Assembly (NCBI GenBank): GCA_036435485.1
Contig: CM071595.1
Coordinates: 11,274,001 to 11,338,000, forward strand
Length of the DNA stretch: 64,000 nucleotides
Direction: 5' to 3'
From: Saposhnikovia divaricata
Taxonomy: Eukaryota; Streptophyta; Magnoliopsida; Apiales; Apiaceae
The notes beneath the pieces were generated by a model. That model saw only the letters and a list, made by a program, of their open reading frames with translations. It did not search any database and was not told the DNA's origin. A program made the position numbers and the translations under genes. The stretch's first letter is position 1; each line of letters begins with the position of its first letter. Below, piece after piece: positions 11,556 through 23,215 of this stretch.

Positions 11556-11846
11556 ATGGGGCTTTTCCAAAGGCACCAAAAGGGTCGTAAAAGGATAGAT
11601 AACTGTGTCTTGTTCCGATAAACTATTGGCATCGAGAGTCCTACCTGTATCTGCCCCAAATATATCACTAATAAGTGCAACATACTGACCCAAAGTAACC
11701 AAATAACTTAACAGATAATCTACACCATCATTACTCTGGTTCTTAGTTGGACAAGCACACCTCAGTGGAACAATAAATCTAGTACCAGGATACAAATTCT
11801 CAGTCGTAAAATTATTGTTTTGAGCTTGGAGGGTTTGACAGGTTGA
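11556..11846 (-). pseudogene. Captured LysM receptor-like kinase fragment in the CACTA
   Basis: The frame reads STCQTLQAQ, then LYPGTRFIVPLRCACPT, then YLLSYLVTLGQYVALISDIF (a LysM-like segment) and ANSLSEQDTVIYPFTTLLVP. This is the ectodomain of a plant LYK4/LYK5-type LysM receptor-like kinase, which binds chitin or other N-acetylglucosamine ligands at the plasma membrane. The CXC motif of the family (CAC) is present. No signal peptide, membrane segment or kinase domain is in the element. The fragment stops in phase at 11532-11534 after unrelated codons. It lies downstream of the ULP1 fragment on the same strand, so a chimeric transcript is conceivable. Confidence 0.8.
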
Positions 11847-12027
11847 GAGTATTGAAAATAATAAACATACCGTTGTAACAGTTCATTGCCATATTTTCAT
11901 TGATCTTGAAAGAGCAGAATATATTATTGTCTATTAAACATGAATTGTCTTTCCAGAATCTGACAACTCAATTAGTACATTCAGGAGAAGTAATTAAAAA
12001 AATGTACCGTAGTTTGAAAGAACCAAC

Positions 12028-12806
12028 CTTCTTGTAAAAGAATGTGTTGAAAAAATGGCATTTCAGAAACTATTTGGGATTCCTCTTTTCCCTCTCTTTC
12101 AGCAACTCAAGGTACAAGTTGATAACCTGACAAATGAAATAGTCAACATCAAAAGGTAGCAGGTATACAGATGAATACATGCACTGTTGCGTTCTTACGC
12201 AACCAGAGAACAAGAACAAGAAAATCACCTCATCATTTAACCATGAACATGGCCTCAAACAATGCAATAGCTCTCCAGTAATTTCAATGTTAGAGTTCTC
12301 ATGAGTAACCAACATCTTCCTTCTGCGAAGCGCGACAGACAGTTTATTACAATTTAATAAACTACTGAAAGTACAAAAGTTGTAAACTCTTACCTGTTAG
12401 CATTAGATAAGGCATGATTAACCTCGTTTTCTTCTTCTTTGGTAAGAGGCACGAAAGGCTCTTTAACTACAATTTCTTGGAAACAAACTTTTGATTACAT
12501 CAAGAGCCAACAAAAACGTACTATAAAAATCACTTTGAAGGTAACAGTTCACCTATGTCACCATTGTGGGTTTCTTAGCAGTATGTTGCAGCTGAATTAC
12601 AGAAAAGGATTTTGTATTTAGTTCGATCTGAAATTTCAAAAAGTCCAGCTTCTTACTATGCTTACCAGCTGAATCATACAATTTCTAATAAACAGCTACA
12701 CGAGGCATACCAAAATCCTGTTCCATTGGTACCACATCCAACACTTTCCCTGCAGTTTCAGACTTTAGATTTGCATTAGGCAAATCTTCCGAAACTACAG
12801 AAGAAC
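12028..12806 (-). pseudogene. Captured ULP1/ESD4-type SUMO protease fragment with introns
   Basis: Reading right to left, a segment carries VVPMEQDFGMPRVAVY (with a nonsense codon just after), then an exon ends at 12394 (EPFVPLTKEEENEVNHALSN, donor GTAAG). An exon at 12229-12322 reads LVTHENSNIEITGE and SWLNDE. A GT-AG intron of 102 bp (12127-12228) follows, then an exon at 12028-12126 reads VINLYLELLKEREKR, a TAG stop (12070-12072) and FLKCHFFNTFFYKK with a donor after it. This is the N-terminal part of the ULP1 C48 peptidase domain that removes SUMO from proteins. The catalytic His, Asp and Cys lie further on and are absent. Conserved splice sites show that genomic DNA, not mRNA, was captured. 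Confidence 0.85.
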
Positions 12807-13648
12807 ACGATGGTTGTTCCACAACAAAGAATCACAGAAGACACAACTGACCTATGTGTCAGAAGCACATCAAGGACATCATATAACTTCAAAAGTTTTC
12901 AGTTTGCTAAAGATGACATCTTTTATAATACAAGAAATTAATAACCCTACAAAATAAACTATTGCCCACCGTACTGCAGTATCACCAATAGTTTACGAAA
13001 CATAAAAATGAAGCTGAAGAATATTCAATTACCAAGATTCTAAAATCTAAACCACAACAAAGACATACACAACTCCAGCTAGGCACTCAAACAGTCAGCA
13101 AAATGTCAATAAAAATAAAAATCACAAACACATAGGATTCCAAAGATCCATTATACTTTATACAACAACAAAAAAAAATTAAATAAAACTGTAAAATATT
13201 CAATAACAAGCATTTTTTTTGAAAAAATCCAATAACAAACTTAACAGTCTCCTCAAAAAAATTAATGATCAAATTGTAGCTTACCACTAGCAACAACATC
13301 TTCTCTGCGTTTAAGGTCCTATAAAGGTACAAAGAAATATATAATACTGATCATATGGTATCTAAAGGCAAAAAAAAATCCAATCTCTAAAATCAAACTC
13401 CAGCATGGAACAAATACCTTGAAAACAAATAGCAAAGAACAAATACCTCGAAAACAAACTCCAATCTCTAAGCTAAGTAAGAATCGAACAAATCTCCAAG
13501 CTCCAGTCGAAACCTCCAAGAATTGATACCAAACTCCCATCTCCAAGCCAAGTCTCCGAAGCTAAGACCTGAATCGAACCGATTGAGCTCTTAGTTGACC
13601 CACTTTACCCACTTAAACAAACCAAAATGAAGCTATTCGAACAGATTG
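12807..13648. other. CACTA interior, AT-rich, no clear gene
   Basis: Left-arm CACTA sequence up to the Gypsy insertion. It may hold further 5' sequence of the captured protease gene, but no confident reading was found. Repeated AAACTCCAATCTC phrases occur at 13375-13560. Confidence 0.5.
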
Positions 13649-13994
13649 TGTAAGAACCCAGATTTTGGATAGAATTAAAACTTTTTATTATGTATGGATG
13701 TAATAGTGAATAGTGGGTACGGCTATGATGTAGTAGCGAATGATCTAGTGAATGGATGACAAAGAGTATGTATTCATATTGAAATTCTTTTGGGTTGTAA
13801 GAACTCATAATGTGATTAATAAAATTTGATTGTTACTCTGATTTCATCTCTGAGACTATAACGGGTGTGTTTTATATTGTTGTGTTGGGTCATAAAGATG
13901 TAATTTATTTTATGTTGAAGTAAGTTCAAGTATTGTGGACAGAAATGGAGACCGTAACGACCGGATCCCGGACCCCGGATCTGGGGGTGTTACA
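13649..13994 (+). repeat. 5' LTR of Gypsy-1
   Basis: It begins TGTAAGAACCCAG and ends TGGGGGTGTTACA, and is almost identical to 32402-32742. The main differences are small indels near GTATGGATG and TAGTAGCG. Confidence 0.92.
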
Positions 13995-15953
13995 GAAATG
14001 GTATCAGAGCATACGTTATAAACCCCAGAGATGAGGCGACGTTAAAATAATAAATTCAATAAGATAATAAGAACTCTTGCCAAGTTCATAGTTGGACTAC
14101 ATAATGTAGTGCTGACATATAAAACCCTTATGGGAACTCTTAGGTATCATTATAGTAACTTAGCTCGATATCGTATAGACGAGTAAGGCGACAGACCTTG
14201 AGGCATACGAGCAGCAGCACGGTGATGCTTTATATGCTGAAGATCAGCGGGTAAATTCGATAGAGTACCCTACTGGAGACCCGGAAGAGGTTCCAGCAGA
14301 TAAGGAAAATCCTGTTAGGACAAGGAGCTTACCCTTGAGGAATGAGGGCTGCAACCAGAAAGACTGTGATGATTAAGGTATAGTGCTCAGAAAAGTGGGC
14401 ATAAAGAACTGAGCTATTAGCAAGAGAACTGAAGATTCATATTGGATTCGTAGCCGGACTACTGGATGTAGTACCAGCAAGTAAGACGGATTGGAAGAAT
14501 TACTTGAGATCTTATACGGAAATAGATAAGAATCCTTAGAGACTTTCAGATTAACGAAGAAAGAGCTAGAGGGATGTATGATGATCAAAGACATCGATAT
14601 CGGACGAGGAGTAGAGTTCTTAGGAATAGTTGAGAAGGAGGCAGTAAGTGCCATATCATTTGATAAATGAATTAGTATGAATATTTTCAATAATAATTCG
14701 CCATGAGAAGGCAGATGTCATAGGTTATAATTTATGGAACCAAATAGAGGTTAATGAGGTGGTTTTATTCAGGGAAATGTTCATTTTAAGAATGAATCAG
14801 TTAGAAAGTAAAGACATTGGAAAGTGACAGCATGATTGGATAAAGTTATATAAGGAAGTAGTAAGCAAGACAATGATCTCAGAACCTACCGGAAGATAAG
14901 ACCAGTGAGTCAAGATGAACTCGTAATGAGACAACTGTCAGAGACTGAGTATAGGGTTATTTCAACTCAGTGAAATGATGAACCAGAAATGTTAGATGCA
15001 TGTGATTCAGAGGAATATTAAATTCCTTTTTTTCTTTGAATGGATTATAGTAGTTACCTTAAGTTTACTCCGACTATAATGTTCCTTCTGAGACTAGTGG
15101 TTAGGTAGACTGACATTTGGTAATATTGAATATCAGGACGTATAGGTATCAGGACGTTGTGACAGGTTTCAGTTTGAAACTGTTGAGTCCATTCTAAGGG
15201 ATGTATATAATTGGTTCCTCTCCAGTGGTTAAACTTCCAATCTGATGACGATTATTTCATTAATTATGACTGTTTATGGTTCTACCTGCTTGGAGGTTCA
15301 TGGAACTATTCTTCAGGTTTCGAAACTGATTTCCTTAATGTTACCAGTAGGTGGATAGATTGACCAAAATTTCCCTGATTCTGGAAAGGAATTGGGCGAA
15401 TTGTTGGCAAACCTTGTGGATTGGGTAAGGTTGCCGTCATATGGGTTAGTAGACGGACCCTGAGTATTACAATCAATGGTAGAGATAAAATGATAAAGTG
15501 AGATTGGACGGAAACAGGAAATGTAAGTAAGAAACCAGCCGGACTGAGAAATTCCGGGATTGACTTAAATGAAAAGGCTGTTATGCCAGGAATGGTAAGT
15601 TTTTGTGGCGCGTGGGATTGATAAGAATAGTTGAAAAGATAAAAGTAGAGGAAAGGTGACCGGAGACGGTGCCGAGTAGTCGATTAAGACTTATATGGAG
15701 TAAAGTTTTGGAAAGGTAGAAAGGTATCAAAGAAGAAGGCACTATGCCGACAATTGCTAGAAAAGTAATGCTATTAACCAACCCCTAAAATCATATATTT
15801 TTATTTTAGTGTAGCCAGTTGAGGCCAAGTCACAAAGGATTATCAAGTGACTAGACCAGCAATGAAAGGACAAAGCAGGGTTGCTTCTAAGTAAGCACCG
15901 ACTGCAAGGGCTTCTGATATAAAGGAAACAATAATGAGATCGTAGGAATCTTC
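13995..15953 (+). other. Gypsy-1 interior, left part, non-coding
   Basis: The PBS is at 13999-14010. The rest has no open frame longer than about 100 codons on the sense strand and no gag or protease motif that I could read. It ends where SIRE-1 begins at 15954. Short antisense frames (14373-14690, 15581-15963) are not supported as genes. Confidence 0.6.
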
Positions 15954-17420
15954 TGAAAGGCATATGAATCAGCCTATTTGTAGTTCGAGGATCCTAATCA
16001 ACCTAAACCAAATTGTAATAAGTAAATATCCGTATGATCTGTCACAGGAATATCAGGAAGCAATATCTGTCAGAAGAAAGAAGGAAGTCAATCTATAGTT
16101 TTGATGTTTCACACTGGAAGACGTATCAGGTATCTGATCAAGCCTCAGTATAACATTGAAGTGAATGGATTCATTTACAGTGACAGAGATTTTTCGAGTA
16201 ATAGATTGAAAATCAATCAAAGTACAAGAAAATTGAGAGAAGAAATAAACCACAGCTTAAAGTCAGAAGTGAAGAAGCATCATTGAAGTTAGTCGTTCAT
16301 GAACCAGACAGTACATCGAACGTCAACATAAGTCAGTGGTAATTCTTTATTATTTTCCGTGGTTTGGAAGAATTAAATTAATTAGTTATTGATTTAATTT
16401 AATTTGTTTTTAATTGATATAAATCATTTAATTGATTTAATTAATGAATTAATTCTAATAGAATTAATTTATTTATTAAGTTAATTATTGTATCAATTAA
16501 TCATGAATTAGTTAATCATTAATTAATTAAAAGGATCAATATGACTTAATTAAATGCTGAATAGATTATGTCTTGACTAAGTTTGGTTCGGTATGACTTA
16601 AATTAGGTCATACCGACATGACTTAAGTCTAAGTCATACCAAGCAGAAGAATTAGGTCATACCGAGCTACTGCAATGGTTTATGTCTTACCGACCTCAAA
16701 TCTGCTAGGTCATACCGAGGGAATTAAGTCATACCGAAGCAAGATATTTCTGGAAAGGTGTTAGGTCATACCGACAAAAGTGTTTAGGTCATACCGACCA
16801 CACTGTTGAAGATTAAGTCATACCGACACATTTTCTAAGTCATACCGACAGAAAATAAGTCATATCTAAGGTTTAATTATGTCTTGGAGCAAGATTAAGT
16901 CATGATTTAATAGGTCTTGAAGCAGTTTAAGTCATATCTAATGAGTACAGACCTATATAACACAGCAGAAGCAGCAGAATGAAAATAAGACCAGAACACA
17001 GCAAATTCCTGGAAATACACAGCAGCTTTCTCTCTCAAATATCAAGAACACCAAGAACAAATTAATTCACATAAATTCAAGTTCATTATCTTTGTAATAT
17101 TCTATCCGATAGAACTTGTCTACTTGTGATTCTTGTATTACTAGCGAATTAAGTTTCCTAGTACTTATCTTGAGATTTATTAACTAAATTAGAAAAGTTA
17201 ATGTCGAATTTTCTAATTAGTTATTAAACACTTGATAATAGTTTGGATTGATTTTGTAACACCACATCAAGTTAATATACAGTTATATTCAACTTGAAAT
17301 CCGAGTCAATTTATTCCGCATAAAATATTCGTTTAAGTGAAAATTATTTAACGAATAAATTTTGAGAAATTGATATTGATTGTATTCAACCCCCCTTCTA
17401 CAATCATAGTGGACCTAACA
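15954..17420 (+). repeat. 5' LTR of SIRE-1
   Basis: It begins TGAAAGGCATATGAATCAGC. The end is taken as GGACCTAACA at 17411-17420, directly before the primer site, because the related element at 44074 has the same ending. The U3 region carries the GTCATACCGA array (16588-16848), followed by a TATA box at 16954-16960 (TATATAA). Confidence 0.88.
16588..16848 (+). promoter_or_regulatory. GTCATACCGA motif array in SIRE-1 U3
   Basis: Eight exact copies of GTCATACCGA occur on the plus strand, led by one inverted copy (TCGGTATGAC, 16588-16597) that forms a perfect 10-bp palindrome with the first forward copy (16607-16616). Diverged copies (GTCTTACCGA, AAGTCATATC, AAGTCATGA) continue to about 16942. 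Spacers vary in length and sequence. The array stops about 10 bp before the TATA box. Its position and redundancy suggest a binding site for a transcriptional regulator, but this is inference. The same array is in the 3' LTR at about 28780-29040. Confidence 0.7.
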
Positions 17421-17518
17421 ATTGGTATCAGAGCTTATTGATTGATATACAAATCAAGATCCTAATTTTATTCCGTCAAAAATCTATCTTGAATTTTTAA
17501 ATCACTTAAAAATTCATC

Positions 17519-19793
17519 ATGTCGTCAAAAAGCATTGTTAAAATTCCCATGTTTAACAAGGACAATTATACAATGTGGAAAAATAAAATGGAGTTGTTTC
17601 TTGATGTCGCAAATTCTAAATATTTGGGTGTTCTACAGAATGGACCTATAATTCCAAAAGAACATATATCTGAATCTATTGTTGGAGGAATTGTTGTATC
17701 ACCTGCAACATCTGTTCCAAAGCATGCTGATTCTTTTACTCCTGCTGAAAAAGAGGACGCAGGACTAGATAAGAATTTGAGACTTATTTTAATAGATTCC
17801 CTGGATGCTGTGATGTACAGTCATGTGATAAATTGTAAAACTGCAAAACACATGTGGGAAACTATTGAGACTATCAATGAAGGAACTGATGAAGTCAGGG
17901 AAAACAGACTTCAGATTTTAACCTCTGAGTATGAACACTTTAGAGCTGGCCCTAATGAAGGCATTCAGGAAGTGTTTGAAAGGTATAACAAAATTATCAA
18001 CAACTTGCAAGTTAATGGCAAGCAATATACACAGAAGGAGATTAATATGAAGTTTTTGTTGACAATGCCCACTCATCTTGAACATAGGATAACAGCCATC
18101 AGAGAATCAAGAGATTTGAATAAGATTGCTCTTGAAAGATTGTTTGGTGTTCTGAAAACCTATGAACTGGAACAAGTACAGCAGAGGGAGGTCTCTGGTA
18201 AAGGAAGAGTGCCAAGTTCATCTACAGCTCTTGTAGTTGAGGCACCTAAGGAAGTGGAAGCTAAGGTTGTTCTACCTTACAGCTCAGACAAGGAAAAGAC
18301 TGAAGTAGAACTTGGTCAAACACCACCTACTCAGGATGGTGGAGACTTCTACTCATTGGAAGAGTTAGATCAACTGGAAGATGAATCCCTGGCATTGATG
18401 GTAAGACAATTTGGCAACTTCAGATTCAGAAGAAATCCAAAGTACAGGTTTAAGTCAAATAACAGATTCCAAAGAGGAGGCTCTTCTTCCTCTAGTAACA
18501 GGGGAGGATACAAAACTGGATTTGTTGACAGAAGCAAGATTCGTTGTTTCAACTGTAATGAATTAGGGCACTTTGCCACTGAATGTCAGAAACCGAAGCA
18601 AACTCAAAGAAGAGATTTTGCTGCTGAGAAGAAGAAACCTGGAAAAGCCTATGTTGCGGCTGGTAAGAGTTGGGATGACACGGACAACGAAGATGAAGAA
18701 TATGGAAATTTTGCGCTGGTGGCAAATGATGAAGCATCTGATCATCATAACAAACCGGTAATTGTTACTGACCCTGAGTTGATTCGTAGTCTTTATAATT
18801 CCTTAGATAATGCAAAAACTGATTATAGAAGACTAGATCTGTTAAGCACTAATCTTGGCAATGAAGTGTCAGAATTCAAAAAGGTGCATATTAATCAAGA
18901 TCAACAAAGAGATGAAATAACAATGCTTTATAAAAAGGAGAAATCTATTCTAGAAGTTGTAGGCAAACAAATGGCTAGAATTACTGAACTTGAAACACAG
19001 GTCGGGGCTTGTTATAATTCGGTTAAAGTTTCCAAAGAATTCTTTAACAATCAAGTTGTAGAACGAACAACAGGTATAGGGTATGGTTACAATGAAACTG
19101 TTGGTTCATTGGGCATAAATTCCCCTAACCCTGTTAGTGCTAAAGAAAGGGGAATACCACATGTGCTCAAAAATGTTAAAGAACCTCTATTTAAAAAAAT
19201 CTGATGCTGGACCACCAGATATTCTTTCTATGGTTATCCAAGAAGAAATGAGAAATGAGGATAGTGCAAATGGCACAGTCTTTGTTAAGGATAAATGTGT
19301 TAAGGATAAAACTGTTAAGAACGATAATCCAAAGAATGTTTCATCCAAGAAAGATGTCACAGTCTTTGTTAAGGCTAAATCAGTTGAGGACACTAATACA
19401 ACGAATGTTTCATCCAAGAAAGATGTACCTAAAGTGCCAGTCAAAGTTGTTGAATCATCTAGTTCTTCTAAGACTGGATTAGGTGGTAATAAGTTGAAAC
19501 AGAAAAATACCATGCCTATCATTGATTCTAATCATAAAGCATGTGGTGTTATCAATTGTATGTCTTGTGCTTTTAACAGTATGCGTGCTTATTTTAATGG
19601 TAGTTATGCATGTGTTAAACAGACTGCTCCTCGACAGCACATGAACAGGAACAATAATGTTCGATCAAAGACTGGTTTTCCTCCTCAAGTTAGGAGAGAG
19701 ACATTTGTACCTAAGTCTAAACAAAAGGTTACCAAGAATGTTTACCAGGTCAAATGTCCAGTCAATGACACAAGTGTTATTACTGCTACATAA
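17519..19793 (+). pseudogene. SIRE-1 gag (capsid and nucleocapsid), one frameshift
   Basis: The ATG at 17519 follows a leader of about 100 bases. The frame (561 codons) carries a UBN2-type capsid domain with YTMWKNKMELFLDVA near the start and MWETIETINEGTDEVRENRL in the middle, an acidic linker, and a zinc knuckle CFNCNELGHFATEC (about residues 343-356). A coiled-coil-like tail containing ITELETQVGACYNSVKVSKE follows. At a run of seven A (19191-19197) the frame ends within three codons. The sense continues in the +1 frame (DAGPPDILSMVIQEEM onward) to 19793. Gag assembles the particle and binds RNA. The shift may be a recent one-base change or a recoding site. Confidence 0.85.
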
Positions 19794-19933
19794 ACATGGA
19801 TACCCAAGATAAAATGAAAGATTTTCAAATCTGTTTATAAGGTTAAATGTTTATTGACTAAAGAGGTTAAAATTAAAAATGTTGTCTTGCCTGATAAAGG
19901 TCAATACTTTAAATCCGCAGGACCCAATCAAAT

Positions 19934-22900
19934 TTGGGTCCCGAAGAAGGTTTAATCCATTTGTCATTGCAGGGTATTGAACAGGTTGAACGAGTAACCT
20001 GGATTTTGGACAGTGGATGTTCAAGGCATATGACTGGAGACAGAACCCTGCTGACAAATATGGTGGAGAAGGCCGGCCCAGTAGTTACCTTTGGAGATAA
20101 CAGCAAAGGTAGAACTGATGGATATGGCAGACTTGAAGCTGGAAATGTTATCATTGAAGAAGTGTCCTTTGTAAAAGGACTTGAGCATAATTTGCTCAGT
20201 ATCAGTCAATTCTTTGACAAGGGATTTGAAGTCTACTTTAACAAAAAGAATTGTCTAATTACACACAAAAGAAGTGAACAACCATCTCTAACGGGAGTCA
20301 GAAAAGGAAACTTGTATGTAGCCAACATGAACACTAGAAGCACCGAATAAATCAATTGCTTCTATTCTAAAGCATCCACAAATGAAAGTTGGCTATGGCA
20401 CAAGAAACTTTCTCACCTAAATTTCAAGACGATGAACTCTCTGGTCAAGAGAGAATTGGTGAGAGGTTTACCTTCTATGGAATTTACACAGGAAGGACTA
20501 TGTGATGCCTGTCAAAAAGGCAAACTAAAAAGGCCAACTCACAGAAGCACTGATATGTCTTCAATAACTGAACCTTTACAGTTACTTCACATGGATCTAT
20601 TTGGTCCAGTGAATGTGATGTCTATGTCAAAGAAAAGATATGCTCTTGTGATTGTTGATGATTTTTCAAAGTTCACATGGGTCTTGTTCCTGAATTCTAA
20701 AGATGAGACTCCACAACTGGTGATTGATCACATCAAGTTAATTGAGTTGGATTCCAAGTATCCAGTGAGGGCTATAAGATCAGACAATGGAACTGAATTT
20801 AAGAATGCAGTTCTGAATGACTTTTGTACTGAAAAAGGTATAACTAGACAATACTCAGCTCAAAGAACTCCTCAGCAAAATGGGGTAGTTGAAAGAAAGA
20901 ATAGAACCTTGATTGAAGCTGCACGTACTATGTTAAGTGAATCAAGGCTTCCATTGTATTTTTGGGCTGAAGCAGTCAACACTGCTTGCTATACTCAGAA
21001 TCGAACTCTTATCAACAAAGACTTGATGAAAACACCCTATGAAGCCATGAATGAAAAGAAACCAACACTCAAATACTTTCATGTATTCGGAGCAAAATGC
21101 TTTGTACTTAAAGAAGGAGATGATCAAGGTGGAAAATTTGAAGCCAAAGCACATGAAGCAATTTTTGTTGGTTATGAAAGAAGAGCTTATAAGGTGTATT
21201 TGATTGAACATCAGAAGATGATGGAAAGTGTCAATGTTACATTTGATGACACTAAACTCCCTAGTATCCAAACTGAAGATTCATCTGAAAAGCTATCTTT
21301 TGAAGATATGACAGATCTAGATTCAGATGATGATAGTCCACCTGATGTTTTTGCTGATGCAAATGACAATAATGACAATGATGAGTCTAATCAGAATAAT
21401 AGTGGTGAAAATAATGATAATATTGAAAACACCACTCATACTTCTGAACACTCATCTAATCATCCTGGCAACAACTCAGGGGGAGCTAATGAAGGATCTA
21501 CTAGTCATACTCAACATCACAATGAAGAACAAGGTGAATCATCAAGACTAAATCTTCCCAGACAGACTGTTTGGAATAGAGCTCATCCTTTTGATCTAAT
21601 CGTAGGTGATCCAGATGTTGGTGTAAAGACTAGAAGAGCTTTTCAAAATCAATGTAATTATTCAGGGTTTCTATCTGAAATGGAACCTAAGAAAATTGAA
21701 GAATCTCTTTCAGATCCTGATTGGGTGATTGCTATGCAAGATGAACTCAATCATTTTAAACAACAAGAAGTATGGAAGCTGGTACCCAGACCTACAGATA
21801 GAACAGTGGTTGGTACTAGGTGGGTATTCAGAAACAAACTTGATGAAGATGGTACAGTAACAAGAAATAAAGCAAGAATGGTAGCAAAAGGTTACTCACA
21901 ATCTGAAGGCATTGACTATGATGAGACCTATGCTCCAGTGGCTAGACTTGAGGCCATTAGGATATTCTTGGCATTTGCAGCATTTTCTAACTTTAATGTT
22001 TATCAAATGGATGTCAAGAGTGCCTTTCTGAATGGAAAGCTGGATGAAGAGGTATATGTAGAACAACCACCTGGTTTTGAAGATCCAGATCTATTGGGTT
22101 ATGTTTATTTTCTCTTCAAAGCCATTTATGGTCTTAAGCAAGCACCAAGGAAATGGTATGACACTCTCTCTGAATTTTTACTTGAAAATGAATTTACTAG
22201 AGGTGTCATAGACAAAACTCTCTTCACAAAGAAACATAAGAATGATACAATATTAGTTCAAATTTATGTGGATGATATAATATTCGGGTCTACTAATGAT
22301 CTTCTTTGCAAGAAATTTTCAAAGTTAATGCAAGGTAAATTTGAAATGAGCATGATGGGAGAGCTGAAGTTCTTTCTTGGGTTACAAATAAATCAAAGGC
22401 AAGATGGTATATTTATTTGTCAATCCAAGTACATCAAAGAGCTTCTCAAGAAATATCAAATGGAGGACTCTTCTTCAGCAAAGACACCATCATCCACAGC
22501 TGTCAAATTTGGAGCATGTGAAAGTTCTGCTAAGGTAGATATTACAAGCTACAGAGGTATGATAGACTCATTACTTTATCTTACTGTAAGTAGACCTGAT
22601 ATTATGCATGCTACGTGCTTGTGTGCAAGGTTCCAATCGGATCCTAGAGATGTTCATCTCATTGCTGTTAAACGAATTCTGAGATATCTTAAAGGTACGC
22701 CTAATTTAGGTATCTAGTACCCTAAAGATTCTGGTTTTAACCTTGTTGGATACACAGATTCTGATTATGCAGGAAGTGTTGTAGATAGAAAAAGCACCTC
22801 CGGGAGTTGTCAATTCCTAGGTGGTAGATTGGTTTCATGGTACAGCAAGAAACAACAAACAGTTTCTAACTCTACAGCCGAAGCTGAATATATAGCTGCT

Positions 22901-23215
22901 GGAAGCTGTTATGCTCAAATCTTGTGGATTAGGAATCAACTGATGGACTATGGCTTTGTATTACAAAATATTCCTATTTTGTGTGATAATACAAGTGCCA
23001 TAGCAATCTCCAACAATCCTGTGCAGCATTCAAGGACAAAGCATATAGATATCAGGTATCATTTTATTAGAGAGCATGTCATGAATGGTACAGTGGAATT
23101 ACTGTTTGTACCCACTGAAGAACAAACAGCAGATATTTTTACTAAGTCGCTCGACGAATCCACATTCACCAAAATTGTTGGTGAATTGGGTATGTTGAAC
23201 AGTCCTAGTAATTAA
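19934..23215 (+). pseudogene. SIRE-1 pol: protease, integrase, RT, RNase H with two nonsense codons
   Basis: One phase runs throughout. The protease has WILDSGCSRHMTGD (about residues 23-36). A TAA at 20348-20350 interrupts before the pre-integrase domain (LWHKKLSHL). The integrase core has HMDLFGP, RSDNGTEF and QQNGVVERKNR, supplying the D,D,E residues. The reverse transcriptase has WVFRNKLDEDG, QMDVKSAFLNG, YGLKQAPRKWY and the YVDD box. A TAG at 22715-22717 precedes RNase H (STAEAEYIAAGS, TKHIDIRYHFIRE, ADIFTKSLD), which stops at 23213-23215. Pol copies and integrates the element. Domains are complete and only point changes break it, consistent with recent activity. Confidence 0.9.

Noticed and set aside
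13995..14016. tRNA-like sequence TGGTATCAGAGC and its other occurrences
   Set aside because: These are primer-binding sites complementary to the 3' end of initiator tRNA, not tRNA genes.
14373..15963. Antisense open frames inside Gypsy-1
   Set aside because: Short, without motifs, and antisense to a decayed element.
16053..16286. Open frames of about 61-66 codons on both strands in the SIRE-1 LTR, repeated at 28245-28478
   Set aside because: Present twice only because the LTR is duplicated; no known LTR-coded protein or conserved motif.
16588..16848. CRISPR-like reading of the GTCATACCGA array
   Set aside because: The repeat is only 10 bp, spacers are irregular, it lies inside plant retrotransposon LTRs, and no cas genes exist here.
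20942..21271. Antisense frames within SIRE-1 pol
   Set aside because: Shadows of the well-supported sense coding sequence.
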